DNA of 40,497 nucleotides from Flammeovirgaceae bacterium BBD 1991-12 (GTDB taxonomy: Bacteria; Bacteroidota; Bacteroidia; Cytophagales; Cyclobacteriaceae): contig LYSV01000100.1 of NCBI GenBank assembly GCA_001657315.1, positions 1 to 40,497 on the forward strand. Reading direction: 5' to 3'. This document shows, piece after piece, positions 25,538 to 33,369 of this stretch. Position numbers and translations under genes: made by a program. Each line of letters begins with the position of its first letter. Position 1 is the first letter of the stretch. The notes under the pieces are model-generated. The model was not told the origin of the DNA. It did not search any database and saw only the letters and a list, made by a program, of their open reading frames with translations.

Positions 25538-25574
25538 CAGGGAGAGTTTTTTGCAATTTCTCTCAATATACAAA

Positions 25575-26027
25575 ATGAAGCGGGAAGAAACGATAGATCA
25601 CAACATTAAGACAGCATGGCATGCCATCGCCAGAATGTACAATCAGCAGGCCGCTAAACAGGATATCACCACCTCAATAGGGTTTGTTTTGTTGAACATC
25701 AGTTCCAGGGAAGGCACCCCGGCCACCAAGATCGCCCCTCTTATGGGCCTCGAGTCCAGGAGCCTGACCAGGGTACTAAAAAATATGGAGGAAAAAGGAC
25801 TGATCTACAGAGAGCCTGACAGAAATGATAAGCGCTCCGTACGGATTTATCTGACCGAGAAGGGTAAGAAGAAAAAGGAAGTGTCAAGACAAACAGTATT
25901 ACGATTCAATGAGGTCATTCGTCATAAGATCCCTGAGGAAAAACTGCAGGTATTCTTTGAAGTGATCAATGATGTAAACGAAATAATCGAAACGAATAAC
26001 ATATATCCTAAAGGTAACAACAATTAA
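25575..26027 (+). CDS. MarR-family transcriptional regulator of the fad operon
   Basis: 150 residues from the ATG at 25575; an upstream in-frame ATG at 25365 would run through the promoter and its extra 70 residues look non-coding. The winged helix is at about 55-110 (TPATKIAPLMGLESRSLTRVLKNMEEKGLIYREPDRNDKRSVRIYL recognition-helix and wing region, read in parts), flanked by dimerisation helices. It is 2 bases upstream of fadN, so it is the first gene of the beta-oxidation operon and probably represses it until an acyl-CoA or fatty acid binds. Confidence 0.9.
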   Translation: MKREETIDHNIKTAWHAIARMYNQQAAKQDITTSIGFVLLNISSREGTPATKIAPLMGLESRSLTRVLKNMEEKGLIYREPDRNDKRSVRIYLTEKGKKKKEVSRQTVLRFNEVIRHKIPEEKLQVFFEVINDVNEIIETNNIYPKGNNN

Positions 26028-26029
26028 AT

Positions 26030-28429
26030 ATGACCAGAAGAATCAACAAAGTGGCGGTTTTGGGTTCGGGGATCATGGGATCCCGTATTGCCTGCCACTT
26101 CGCCAATATAGGAGTTGAGGTGATTTTGCTAGATATGGTACCTCGTGAGCTCACGGAGCAGGAGCAAAAAAAGGGACTCACACTGGATGATAAGGCGGTC
26201 AGGAACAGGATCGTTCAGCAGTCTTTCGATACGGCGGTTAAGTCAAAACCGGCTCCTTTGTATGACAAGGATTTTGCCACCCGTATTGCACTGGGCAACT
26301 TCACCGACGACATGGCCCTCATCAAAGACTGCGACTGGATAGTTGAGGTAGTTGTGGAAAATCTTGATATCAAAAAGAAGATCTTCGACCAGGTGGAGGA
26401 GCATAGAAAGCCCGGCACACTGGTCACCTCCAATACATCAGGTATTCCCATCCATCTCATGCTGGACGGGCGAAGTGAGGATTTTCAAAAGCACTTCTGC
26501 GGAACACACTTTTTCAACCCCCCGCGGTACCTGAAATTACTGGAGATCATACCCACAGCCAAGACCGATCAGGAGATCGTGGATTTCTTCATGCACTATG
26601 GCGACCTGTACCTGGGTAAAACCATGGTGCTGTGTAAGGACACCCCCGCTTTTATCGCCAACCGTGTTGGGATCTATGCTATTCTGAAAGTAATAGACAC
26701 CATGCAGAAACTCGACCTCAATGTGGATGAGATCGATAAACTTACCGGCCCGGTGATCGGCAGGCCAAAGTCTGCTACCTTCCGCACGTCCGATGTGGTG
26801 GGGTTGGATACGTTGATCAAAGTGGCCAATGGACTTTATCAGGGACTGCCCAATGATGAGGCCCGTGATACTTTCAAACTGCCTGAGGTAGTGGGTAAGC
26901 TTGAGGGAAATAAATGGCTTGGAGATAAAACGGGACAGGGGTTTTATAAAAAGACTAAAAAGGATGGCAAAACGGAAATCCTTACCCTGGATCTGAAAAC
27001 ATTGGAATACCAGCCTAAGCAAAAGGCTAAATTCGCTACCCTTGAAACGACCAAAACCATTGATAATCTTAAAGAGAGGTTCAAGGTGCTTTTCTCCGGT
27101 AAGGATAAAGCAGGTGAATTCTATCGTGACTCCTTCTATGCACTCTTTAAATATGTCACCAACCGAATCCCGGAAATAGCGGATGAGCTATATAAAATAG
27201 ACGACGCTATTTGTGCCGGATTTGGCTGGGAAGTAGGCCCCTTCGAGACATGGGACGCCGTAGGTGTGAAGAAGTCGGTGGAAAAAATGGAGGAGATGGG
27301 CTACAAGCCTGACCAATGGGTATATGATATGCTCGAAGCGGGTGTTGAGTCCTTCTACACGGCCAAAGAGGGCATAAGACACTATTATGATATTGATTCG
27401 AAAGCCTACAAGCCCGTACCAGGCGCCGAGGAGTATATCATGCTGGACAATCTGCGTGAAAATAAAGTGGTCTGGAGCAACTCCGGCTCCAGCATTTTTG
27501 ACCTGGGGGATGGAGTGCTGGGTATTGAGTTCCATACAAAAATGAACACACTCGGTGGTGAAGTAGTGGAAGGTATCAACAAAGCCATTGATATGGCTGA
27601 AAAAGATTACAGAGGCCTGGTCATTGGCAACCAGGGTGCTCAGTTTTCGGCTGGTGCGAACCTGGGGATGGTTTTCATGTATGCCATTGAGCAGGAGTAT
27701 GATGAGGTGGACTTTATGATCCGCCACTTTCAGAACACGATCATGAGGGTACGGTATTCCAGTGTGCCCGTGGTGGTGGCGCCCCACGGACTCACGCTGG
27801 GAGGTGGCTGTGAAATGACAATGCATGCCGACAGAGTGCAGGCGGCTGCTGAGACGTACATTGGCCTCGTCGAGGTCGGTGTCGGGCTTATCCCCGGTGG
27901 AGGCGGCACCAAAGAGCTGACCAAAAGAGTATCCGATGCCATCGAAACAGGTGATGTGGAATTAAACGCACTACAAAACGCTTTTATGAATATAGCTACG
28001 GCTAAGGTAGCTACCTCAGCGGAGGAGGCAAGAGCTATGAGCATCATCAGGCCGCAGGACAACATTACCATTAACAAGGACCGTCAGATCGCTGACGCGA
28101 AGGAGACGGTGCTGGAGCTTACCGAGGCCGGCTACACCAGGCCGGTGGAAGCTACCAATGTTAAGGTGCAGGGCAAAACGGGTATGGCGCTTTTTATGGC
28201 AGGTGTGAATGGTATGCGTATGGGTAATTACATCTCCGATCATGATGTCAAGATCGCTAAGAAGATCGCTTATGTGATGTGTGGAGGAGACCTCTCCTAC
28301 CCTCAGGAGGTTTCAGAGCAATACCTTCTGGATCTGGAAAGAGAAGCCTTCCTGTCCCTTACAGGTGAGAAAAAGACCCTTGAGCGCATACAGGCTATTT
28401 TGACGGGGGGTAAACCATTGAGGAATTAG
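26030..28429 (+). CDS. fadN: 3-hydroxyacyl-CoA dehydrogenase / enoyl-CoA hydratase, FadN type
   Basis: 799 residues with the dehydrogenase first and the hydratase last, as in FadN of Bacillus and opposite to FadB/FadJ. The NAD-binding fold starts at VAVLGSGIMGSRIACHF (8-24); FFNPPRY near 162-168 is the HAD signature; a second HAD C-terminal domain lies near 360-440. The hydratase part shows GAQFSAGAN (536-544), GGGCEM (591-596, Glu595) and LIPGGGGTKEL. It performs the second and third steps of beta-oxidation. The C-terminus LTGGKPLRN is the canonical end. Its stop codon's last base is the first base of the inverted repeat bounding the four-helix-bundle gene. Confidence 0.93.
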   Translation: MTRRINKVAVLGSGIMGSRIACHFANIGVEVILLDMVPRELTEQEQKKGLTLDDKAVRNRIVQQSFDTAVKSKPAPLYDKDFATRIALGNFTDDMALIKDCDWIVEVVVENLDIKKKIFDQVEEHRKPGTLVTSNTSGIPIHLMLDGRSEDFQKHFCGTHFFNPPRYLKLLEIIPTAKTDQEIVDFFMHYGDLYLGKTMVLCKDTPAFIANRVGIYAILKVIDTMQKLDLNVDEIDKLTGPVIGRPKSATFRTSDVVGLDTLIKVANGLYQGLPNDEARDTFKLPEVVGKLEGNKWLGDKTGQGFYKKTKKDGKTEILTLDLKTLEYQPKQKAKFATLETTKTIDNLKERFKVLFSGKDKAGEFYRDSFYALFKYVTNRIPEIADELYKIDDAICAGFGWEVGPFETWDAVGVKKSVEKMEEMGYKPDQWVYDMLEAGVESFYTAKEGIRHYYDIDSKAYKPVPGAEEYIMLDNLRENKVVWSNSGSSIFDLGDGVLGIEFHTKMNTLGGEVVEGINKAIDMAEKDYRGLVIGNQGAQFSAGANLGMVFMYAIEQEYDEVDFMIRHFQNTIMRVRYSSVPVVVAPHGLTLGGGCEMTMHADRVQAAAETYIGLVEVGVGLIPGGGGTKELTKRVSDAIETGDVELNALQNAFMNIATAKVATSAEEARAMSIIRPQDNITINKDRQIADAKETVLELTEAGYTRPVEATNVKVQGKTGMALFMAGVNGMRMGNYISDHDVKIAKKIAYVMCGGDLSYPQEVSEQYLLDLEREAFLSLTGEKKTLERIQAILTGGKPLRN

Positions 28430-28884
28430 TCGGCAGTTGGCAAATAGCAGTTGGCAAAAACTGCAAATTACAATAAAAGAATGAGTGTCAAAGGATTTAA
28501 GGATTTAACGGTTTACAAAAAGTCTTTTGAACTGGCAATGAAGATTTTCGAGGTCTCTAAATCATTTCCAAAGGAGGAGCGATACTCATTGACTGATCAG
28601 ATACGAAGATCTTCAAGATCAGTTTCGACTGCAATAGCTGAAGCATATCGCAAAAGGATTTATCCGGCTCATTTTGTCAGTAAAGCCACTGATGCGGATA
28701 TGGAAAATAGTGAAACACAGGTATGGTTGGACTTTGCTTTTGCCTGTAACTATTTGGATGAGCAAACAAAAATTGATCTTGAAAATCAATCTTCGGAAGT
28801 AGGTAGCTTATTACATCATATGATCAATAATCCCGGAAAATATGGAGCAAATTAATTGCCGACAGCTCATTGCCGATAGCCGAC
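28429..28884. mobile_element. 456-bp unit: four-helix-bundle gene bounded by 29-bp inverted repeats
   Basis: Left end 28429-28457 and right end 28856-28884 align as inverted repeats at 22 of 29 positions; both outer ends are GTCGGC/GCCGAC and inner ends TTGGCAA/TTGCCGA. Each arm is itself built of four 7-bp units: GC falls at 28433, 28440, 28447, 28454 and at 28858, 28865, 28872, 28879. The left repeat starts on the last base of the fadN stop and the right repeat starts on the base after the enclosed gene's stop. Placement inside an otherwise standard fad operon indicates insertion. No transposase is encoded, so any movement would be in trans. Confidence 0.6.
28481..28855 (+). CDS. Four-helix-bundle protein (S23 / 23S rRNA intervening-sequence family)
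   Basis: 124 residues from the ATG at 28481; an upstream in-frame start would place coding inside the inverted repeat. The family signature is clear: FKDLTVYKKSFELAMKIF at the start, then LTDQIRRSSRSVSTAIAEAY near 38-57, and SEVGSLLHHMINN near the end. Related proteins are encoded in intervening sequences of 23S rRNA genes, and the fold resembles the accessory protein (Avd) of diversity-generating retroelements, which binds nucleic acid. Its own function is unknown. It is co-oriented with the fad genes and has no terminator, so it probably rides on their transcript. Confidence 0.88.
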   Translation: MSVKGFKDLTVYKKSFELAMKIFEVSKSFPKEERYSLTDQIRRSSRSVSTAIAEAYRKRIYPAHFVSKATDADMENSETQVWLDFAFACNYLDEQTKIDLENQSSEVGSLLHHMINNPGKYGAN

Positions 28885-28946
28885 TGATCAAGGTAATGAA
28901 AGCAAAATAAACCTAAAAAGGATCAAAAGGACTAAAAAACACGAAA

Positions 28947-30122
28947 ATGGAAGCATACATAATCAAAGGATACAGAACAGCCGTAGGAAGGGCCAAAAAA
29001 GGTGGGTTTCGTTTTACCCGGCCCGATGATCTGGCGGTGGAGGTGATCAATCACCTGGTGGAATCGGTACCCGGACTGGAGAAAGGTATGGTAGACGATC
29101 TGATCGTCGGCAATGCCGTACAGGAAGCAGAGCAGGGTATGCAGATGGGACGCATGATCTCATTAATGGCCTTGGGGATAGAAACCCCGGGTATGGTGAT
29201 CAACCGGTATTGTGGGTCGGGCCTGGAGGCCATTCACCTGGCATCGGCGAAGGTACAGGCAGGTATGGCGGATGTGGTAATTGCCGGAGGCACGGAGTCT
29301 ATGAGTCTGGTGCCGGTGATGGGATGGAAAACAGCGCTTAACTACAAGATAGCATCCGAACATCCTGATTATTACACCAGTATGGGACTGACAGCGGAGC
29401 AGGTGGCACAGCAATTCGGGATCAACCGTGATCAGCAGGATGAATTCGCCTACAATTCACACATGAAGGCCACCAAAGCCCAGAGCGACAATAAGTTCAC
29501 GGATGAGATCGTACCCATCACCATAGAGGAAACATACGTAGAGGAGGGCAAGAAGAAAACGAAGGAATATGTGATGGATACAGATGAAGGCCCTCGCCCG
29601 GATACCAATGTCGAGGTACTAGCAAAGCTTAAACCGGTGTTTGCCATGGGAGGCTCAGTAACCGCCGGCAACTCTTCACCTACAAACGACGGAGCAGCCT
29701 TTGTAGTAGTGATGTCAGAAAAGAAAATGAAGGAGCTGGGTCTGGAGCCGGAAGCCCGTATGGTCAGCTATGCAGTGGCAGGTGTAGAGCCCAGGATCAT
29801 GGGCATCGGACCGGTAGAGGCTGTGCCAAAAGCGTTGAAAAGGGCAGGTCTGAAAAAAGACGATATTGACCTTATCGAGCTGAATGAGGCTTTTGCAGCT
29901 CAGTCGCTTGCGGTGATCAAGGAATTGGATCTGGACGTGAACAGGATCAATGTGAATGGAGGGGCTATAGCCCTGGGCCACCCGCTGGGAAGCACTGGAG
30001 CCCGGCTTTCCATCACGCTGCTGAATGAAATGAGGAGAAGAAAAGGAAGCAAGTACGGCATGGTGACCGCCTGCGTGGGAGGCGGTCAGGGAGTAGCCGG
30101 GATCTATGAATTTTTGAATTAG
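28947..30122 (+). CDS. fadA: Acetyl-CoA C-acyltransferase (3-ketoacyl-CoA thiolase)
   Basis: 391 residues, standard thiolase length. Catalytic Cys89 in [10 protein letters not shown], His345 in [12 protein letters not shown], Cys376 in TACVGGGQG. It performs the last step of beta-oxidation, cleaving 3-ketoacyl-CoA with CoA. It follows fadN in the operon after the 456-bp four-helix-bundle unit and a 62-base spacer, and precedes the acyl-CoA dehydrogenase gene. The start at 28947 gives the usual [19 protein letters not shown] opening. Confidence 0.95.
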   Translation: MEAYIIKGYRTAVGRAKKGGFRFTRPDDLAVEVINHLVESVPGLEKGMVDDLIVGNAVQEAEQGMQMGRMISLMALGIETPGMVINRYCGSGLEAIHLASAKVQAGMADVVIAGGTESMSLVPVMGWKTALNYKIASEHPDYYTSMGLTAEQVAQQFGINRDQQDEFAYNSHMKATKAQSDNKFTDEIVPITIEETYVEEGKKKTKEYVMDTDEGPRPDTNVEVLAKLKPVFAMGGSVTAGNSSPTNDGAAFVVVMSEKKMKELGLEPEARMVSYAVAGVEPRIMGIGPVEAVPKALKRAGLKKDDIDLIELNEAFAAQSLAVIKELDLDVNRINVNGGAIALGHPLGSTGARLSITLLNEMRRRKGSKYGMVTACVGGGQGVAGIYEFLN

Positions 30123-30202
30123 TCTTTAGTCTTTAGTCGTAAGTCTTAAGTTGTTCCACGGTATTTGAGACTAATGACTAGTGACTTACGACTCATTACT
30201 AA
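30119..30202. repeat. Perfectly phased inverted array of 7-bp repeats between fadA and the acyl-CoA dehydrogenase gene
   Basis: AGT occurs at 30121, 30128, 30135, 30142 and 30149; ACT occurs at 30170, 30177, 30184, 30191 and 30198: five copies per arm, exactly 7 bp apart, in opposite orientation. The arms 30126-30151 and 30177-30202 align as inverted repeats with an 11-base exact core, AGTCGTAAGTC/GACTTACGACT. The array begins in the fadA stop codon. As RNA it would fold as a long hairpin inside the operon. Confidence 0.75.
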
Positions 30203-30214
30203 CTACAAAAAGAT

Positions 30215-32017
30215 ATGAGTACTATAGTAGAATCCAAACAAGCAATACAAGGCGGAGAGTTTCTTATCAAAGAAACCCCGGCTTCAGAGATCTTTATTCC
30301 TGAAGAGTGGAGTGAAGAGCAGCGAATGATCGCGCAAACCTGTCGCGATTTTCTGACACAGGAGATCGATCCCAAACTGGATGAGATTGACTCCATGCAG
30401 CATCCGGAACTTATGCCCGCCTTGCTGGATAAGGCCGGAGAGCTTGGGCTTTTGGGAACTTCCGTGCCTGAGCAGTATGGTGGATTTGGAATGAATTTTA
30501 ATACCTCTATGCTCGTGGCGGAAATATTGGGCGCAGGACACTCCTTTGCAGTAGCCATTTCTGCACATACCGGTATTGGTACATTACCCATATTGTACTA
30601 CGGTAATGAGGATCAAAAAGCCAAATACCTGCCCAAACTGGCTACAGGAGAATGGAAAGCCGCCTATTGTTTGACTGAGCCCGATTCAGGATCGGACGCC
30701 AACAGTGGCAAAACCAAGGCAGTGCTCACCGATGATGGTAAACACTACATCATCAATGGCCAGAAGATGTGGATCACCAACGGTGGCTTTGCTGATATCT
30801 ACATCGTGTTTGCAAAGATCGACGATGACAAGAACCTTTCAGCCTTCATAGTGGAAAAGGAATTCGGAGGCATCACCATGAATGAAGAAGAAAAGAAAAT
30901 GGGGATCAAGGGTTCTTCCACACGTCAGATCTTCTTCAACGACTGTAAGGTACCCGTGGAAAATCTGTTGTCAGATCGTGAGAACGGTTTTAAAATAGCT
31001 GTAAATATTTTAAACATCGGAAGGATAAAGCTGGGTGCTGCGGCTGTCGGAGCCTCCAAGTCCATTGTATCCGATGCTGTCAACTACGCTGGTGAACGAA
31101 AGCAATTCGGCACCTCTATTTCCAATTTTGGAGCCATCAAACATAAGATCGCGCAGATGACGGTTGGCGCTTTTGCTTCAGAGTCAGCGCATTACAGAGC
31201 TGGCCAGAACATTGACGATGCCTATGACGCCATGATTGCCAACGGTATGGAAGAGGCAAAGGCCAAGTTGAAGTCAGTGGAGGAATTCGCCATAGAATGC
31301 GCCATTCTGAAGGTACATGGCTCTGAAGTTCTTGACTTTGTGGTGGATGAAGGTGTGCAGATCTATGGAGGTATGGGATTCTCTGCTGAGGGACCAATGG
31401 ACCGCGCCTACAGGGATGCCCGTATCAACCGTATCTTTGAAGGCACCAACGAGATCAACAGGATGCTCTGCATTGATATGCTGTTAAAAAGAGCTATGAA
31501 AGGCAAACTGGATCTGATGAGCCCGGCCATGGCGGTGCAGAAAGAGCTGATGTCCATTCCTGACTTTGGCGCTTCGGATGGTGATGAACTGTTTACCAAA
31601 GAGAAAAAGGCTTTGATCAACCTCAAGAAAGCAGGACTGATGGTGGCCGGAGCGGCTGTACAGAAATATATGCAGAAACTGGGTGAGGAGCAGGAGATCT
31701 TAATGAATCTCGCGGATATGCTTATCGAAGGCTACGTAGCAGAATCCACATTGCTCAGGGTAGAGAAGCTGGCGCAACAGTCCGGAGAGGGAGCTGTAGC
31801 CATTCAGACAGACATCATGCGGGTTTACCTCTATGAAGCCATTGAAAAGGCAGCGTATGCAGGAAAGCAGGCGATCTATGCATTTGCAGAAGGCGACGAG
31901 CAGCGTATGATGCTGATGGGACTGAAGCGGTTCACTAAAATGGAACCATTCAACCTGAAAGAAGCAAGAAGACGTATAGCAGATCATGTGATCGAAAAAA
32001 ATGAATATCCTTTTTAA
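30215..32017 (+). CDS. Acyl-CoA dehydrogenase (600 aa form)
   Basis: FAD-dependent first step of beta-oxidation. Seen in order: N-terminal helical domain (from EEWSEEQRMIAQTCRDFL), the flavin/substrate strand block (CLTEPDSGSDA, WITNGGFADIY near 188-198), and the C-terminal helical domain with RINRIFEGTNEINR, where Glu409 is the expected catalytic base. At 600 residues it is longer than the roughly 390-residue short/medium-chain enzymes; the extra C-terminal domain (about 430-600) is typical of the Bacteroidota/Bacillus FadE-like long-chain group. Last gene of the marR-fadN-fadA operon, closed by the terminator at 32048. It probably passes electrons to electron-transfer flavoprotein encoded elsewhere. 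Confidence 0.94.
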   Translation: MSTIVESKQAIQGGEFLIKETPASEIFIPEEWSEEQRMIAQTCRDFLTQEIDPKLDEIDSMQHPELMPALLDKAGELGLLGTSVPEQYGGFGMNFNTSMLVAEILGAGHSFAVAISAHTGIGTLPILYYGNEDQKAKYLPKLATGEWKAAYCLTEPDSGSDANSGKTKAVLTDDGKHYIINGQKMWITNGGFADIYIVFAKIDDDKNLSAFIVEKEFGGITMNEEEKKMGIKGSSTRQIFFNDCKVPVENLLSDRENGFKIAVNILNIGRIKLGAAAVGASKSIVSDAVNYAGERKQFGTSISNFGAIKHKIAQMTVGAFASESAHYRAGQNIDDAYDAMIANGMEEAKAKLKSVEEFAIECAILKVHGSEVLDFVVDEGVQIYGGMGFSAEGPMDRAYRDARINRIFEGTNEINRMLCIDMLLKRAMKGKLDLMSPAMAVQKELMSIPDFGASDGDELFTKEKKALINLKKAGLMVAGAAVQKYMQKLGEEQEILMNLADMLIEGYVAESTLLRVEKLAQQSGEGAVAIQTDIMRVYLYEAIEKAAYAGKQAIYAFAEGDEQRMMLMGLKRFTKMEPFNLKEARRRIADHVIEKNEYPF

Positions 32018-32047
32018 TCAAGCTTAGCCTAAACCACTAACTTGACC

Positions 32048-32083
32048 GAGGCTGTTTCGTTCTGAGACAGCCTCAATTTTTTT
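32048..32083 (+). terminator. Terminator of the beta-oxidation operon
   Basis: GAGGCTGTTTC, loop GTTCT, GAGACAGCCTC: an 11-bp stem with a single G-U pair, followed by AA and seven T. Starts 31 bases after the acyl-CoA dehydrogenase stop. Confidence 0.9.
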
Positions 32084-32226
32084 CAGAGGTCCCGTTCGGT
32101 AATACCTCAGCTTTCGAATATTGTTCAAAGCTGTTCAAGGGTATAAAAACTGAATACTGAAAGCGTCAATTTTCAATTACCAGGGCCAGGAATAGGATGG
32201 TTTTTCAGATTTTACTTTGTGTAACC

Positions 32227-32438
32227 TTAACCTGAGTTGATGTAAAAAAACAGAAAGAACGATCTGCGAGCTTTTTGAAGGGGTTTGCGTTGGAAAAAGC
32301 GCGGCCCGCAGGACTCCGTGAGCAGTCCCCTGTTAGAATGAGATTGCCGAGGCTGCCGAAGCGCAAACCCGGCGCTGAAGCCTCGCAAATCGCGTTTTCG
32401 TTTTCGGATGAACCGTTTTTAAATCAAACTCACGTTAA
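32227..32438. mobile_element. 212-bp MITE-like element with internal stems
   Basis: Ends are inverted repeats: TTAACCTGAGTTGAT (32227-32241) against ATCAAACTCACGTTAA (32423-32438), with similarity extending inward through an A/T run to about 27 bases. Inside are three further nested pairings: CGATCTGCGAGCTTT (32260-32274) with AAGCCTCGCAAATCG (32378-32392), GGGTTTGCG (32281-32289) with CGCAAACCC (32362-32370), and GGACT with AGTCC (32311-32328). Such stacking suggests a folded RNA or a non-autonomous element. The gene-free stretch 32018-32618 contains this and the operon terminator; I see nothing else in it. A 61-codon frame inside is probably not a gene. Confidence 0.6.
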
Positions 32439-32618
32439 CCTTAGTGTTTTAGTGGCATAAAAACTTGTGTCGCTTCGCCATTAAGTCTCGAAGGCACTAA
32501 CCAGCCTACCAGCCCACTGGACCCTGTGGTGGAAATCACTAAGTTATACAAAATCAGATTTTGCTACATGAGAATAATAATAGTTGAAACACCGTCAGCA
32601 ATGATTTGTTGAATAAAT

Positions 32619-32771
32619 ATGGCACATGCAAAACATGACCTTCCGGAAAAGATCTGCCCCATCTGTAGCAGATCATTTACATGGAGGAAAAAATGGGCCA
32701 AGGTATGGAATGAGGTCAGGTATTGCAGCGAAAAATGCCGGAGAAACAGACATGCAGTTTCAAGGGGTTGA
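32619..32771 (+). CDS. DUF2256 zinc-finger-like protein (50 aa)
   Basis: 50 residues: ATG at 32619, TGA at 32769-32771. Four cysteines in two pairs, Cys13-x2-Cys16 and Cys36-x3-Cys40, with [20 protein letters not shown] and [12 protein letters not shown], match the DUF2256 pattern closely. It likely binds one zinc ion; function unknown. The downstream DUF429-like gene starts at 32752, inside this gene and in another frame, so the two overlap by 20 bases and are probably co-translated. No promoter is evident in the short gap upstream. Confidence 0.85.
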   Translation: MAHAKHDLPEKICPICSRSFTWRKKWAKVWNEVRYCSEKCRRNRHAVSRG

Positions 32772-33315
32772 CTACGGATCAAAAATGGCTGGTACAACGG
32801 CCATGTGCTGGCAAGAAGGCTCCCGTCTGCAGGTCCGTCAGTCCGAAAAAAACCACGATGCTGATGAATTTGTAATAAAGATGATCCGGGATACGAATCC
32901 TCAGCGACTATACCTGGATGCTCCCCTAAGCCTGCCTTCAGTCTATAATACAGGTAAAGGTGATGATTACTTTTACCGGGAGTGTGACAGGGAGCTGGGC
33001 GCTATGTCTCCCATGTTTCTGGGAGGGCTGACGGCAAGAGCGATAAAACTCAGGGATCAGTTAGTGAAGTCAGGCATTGAGGTTTACGAGGTATATCCTG
33101 CTGCGCTTGTTCGGATACTATCGATCGGTGAGTTTTACAAAAAAGACCTGAACAGATTTCGGATGGTCCTTGAAGGGCTTTTTCATCTGGAAGTGGCCGC
33201 TATCACCAACTGGCATCAGGTGGATGCCGCTCTGGCATGGTTCGTTGGTGAGCGGCACCGGAAACAACAGTACCGGTCATACGGACGACAGAACGAGGGA
33301 ATTATTCTGGTTTAG
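32752..33315 (+). CDS. DUF429-like predicted RNase H-fold protein
   Basis: 187 residues from the ATG at 32752. A longer frame from 32626 exists, but its first 42 residues are the out-of-frame shadow of the DUF2256 gene. The start [16 protein letters not shown] carries the Asp-containing first strand, then [10 protein letters not shown] near 53-62, [20 protein letters not shown] near 81-100, YEVYPAAL, and a final HQVDAALAW with Asp. These acidic positions suit an RNase H-like nuclease, as predicted for DUF429 relatives. Substrate unknown. Overlaps and follows the DUF2256 gene. Confidence 0.78.
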   Translation: MQFQGVDYGSKMAGTTAMCWQEGSRLQVRQSEKNHDADEFVIKMIRDTNPQRLYLDAPLSLPSVYNTGKGDDYFYRECDRELGAMSPMFLGGLTARAIKLRDQLVKSGIEVYEVYPAALVRILSIGEFYKKDLNRFRMVLEGLFHLEVAAITNWHQVDAALAWFVGERHRKQQYRSYGRQNEGIILV

Positions 33316-33369
33316 CTATATTTAACAAGCTATCAAACACGTTTTTGTACTATAGAAAATGCAAAGGCT

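Noticed and set aside
25365-25574. Upstream extension of the MarR gene
   Set aside because: It runs across an exact TAnnTTTG promoter box and palindromes; MarR proteins normally start near the chosen ATG.
32275-32460. 61-codon plus-strand open frame
   Set aside because: It lies within the stem-rich 212-bp element; its codons follow the inverted repeats and it has no recognisable domain.
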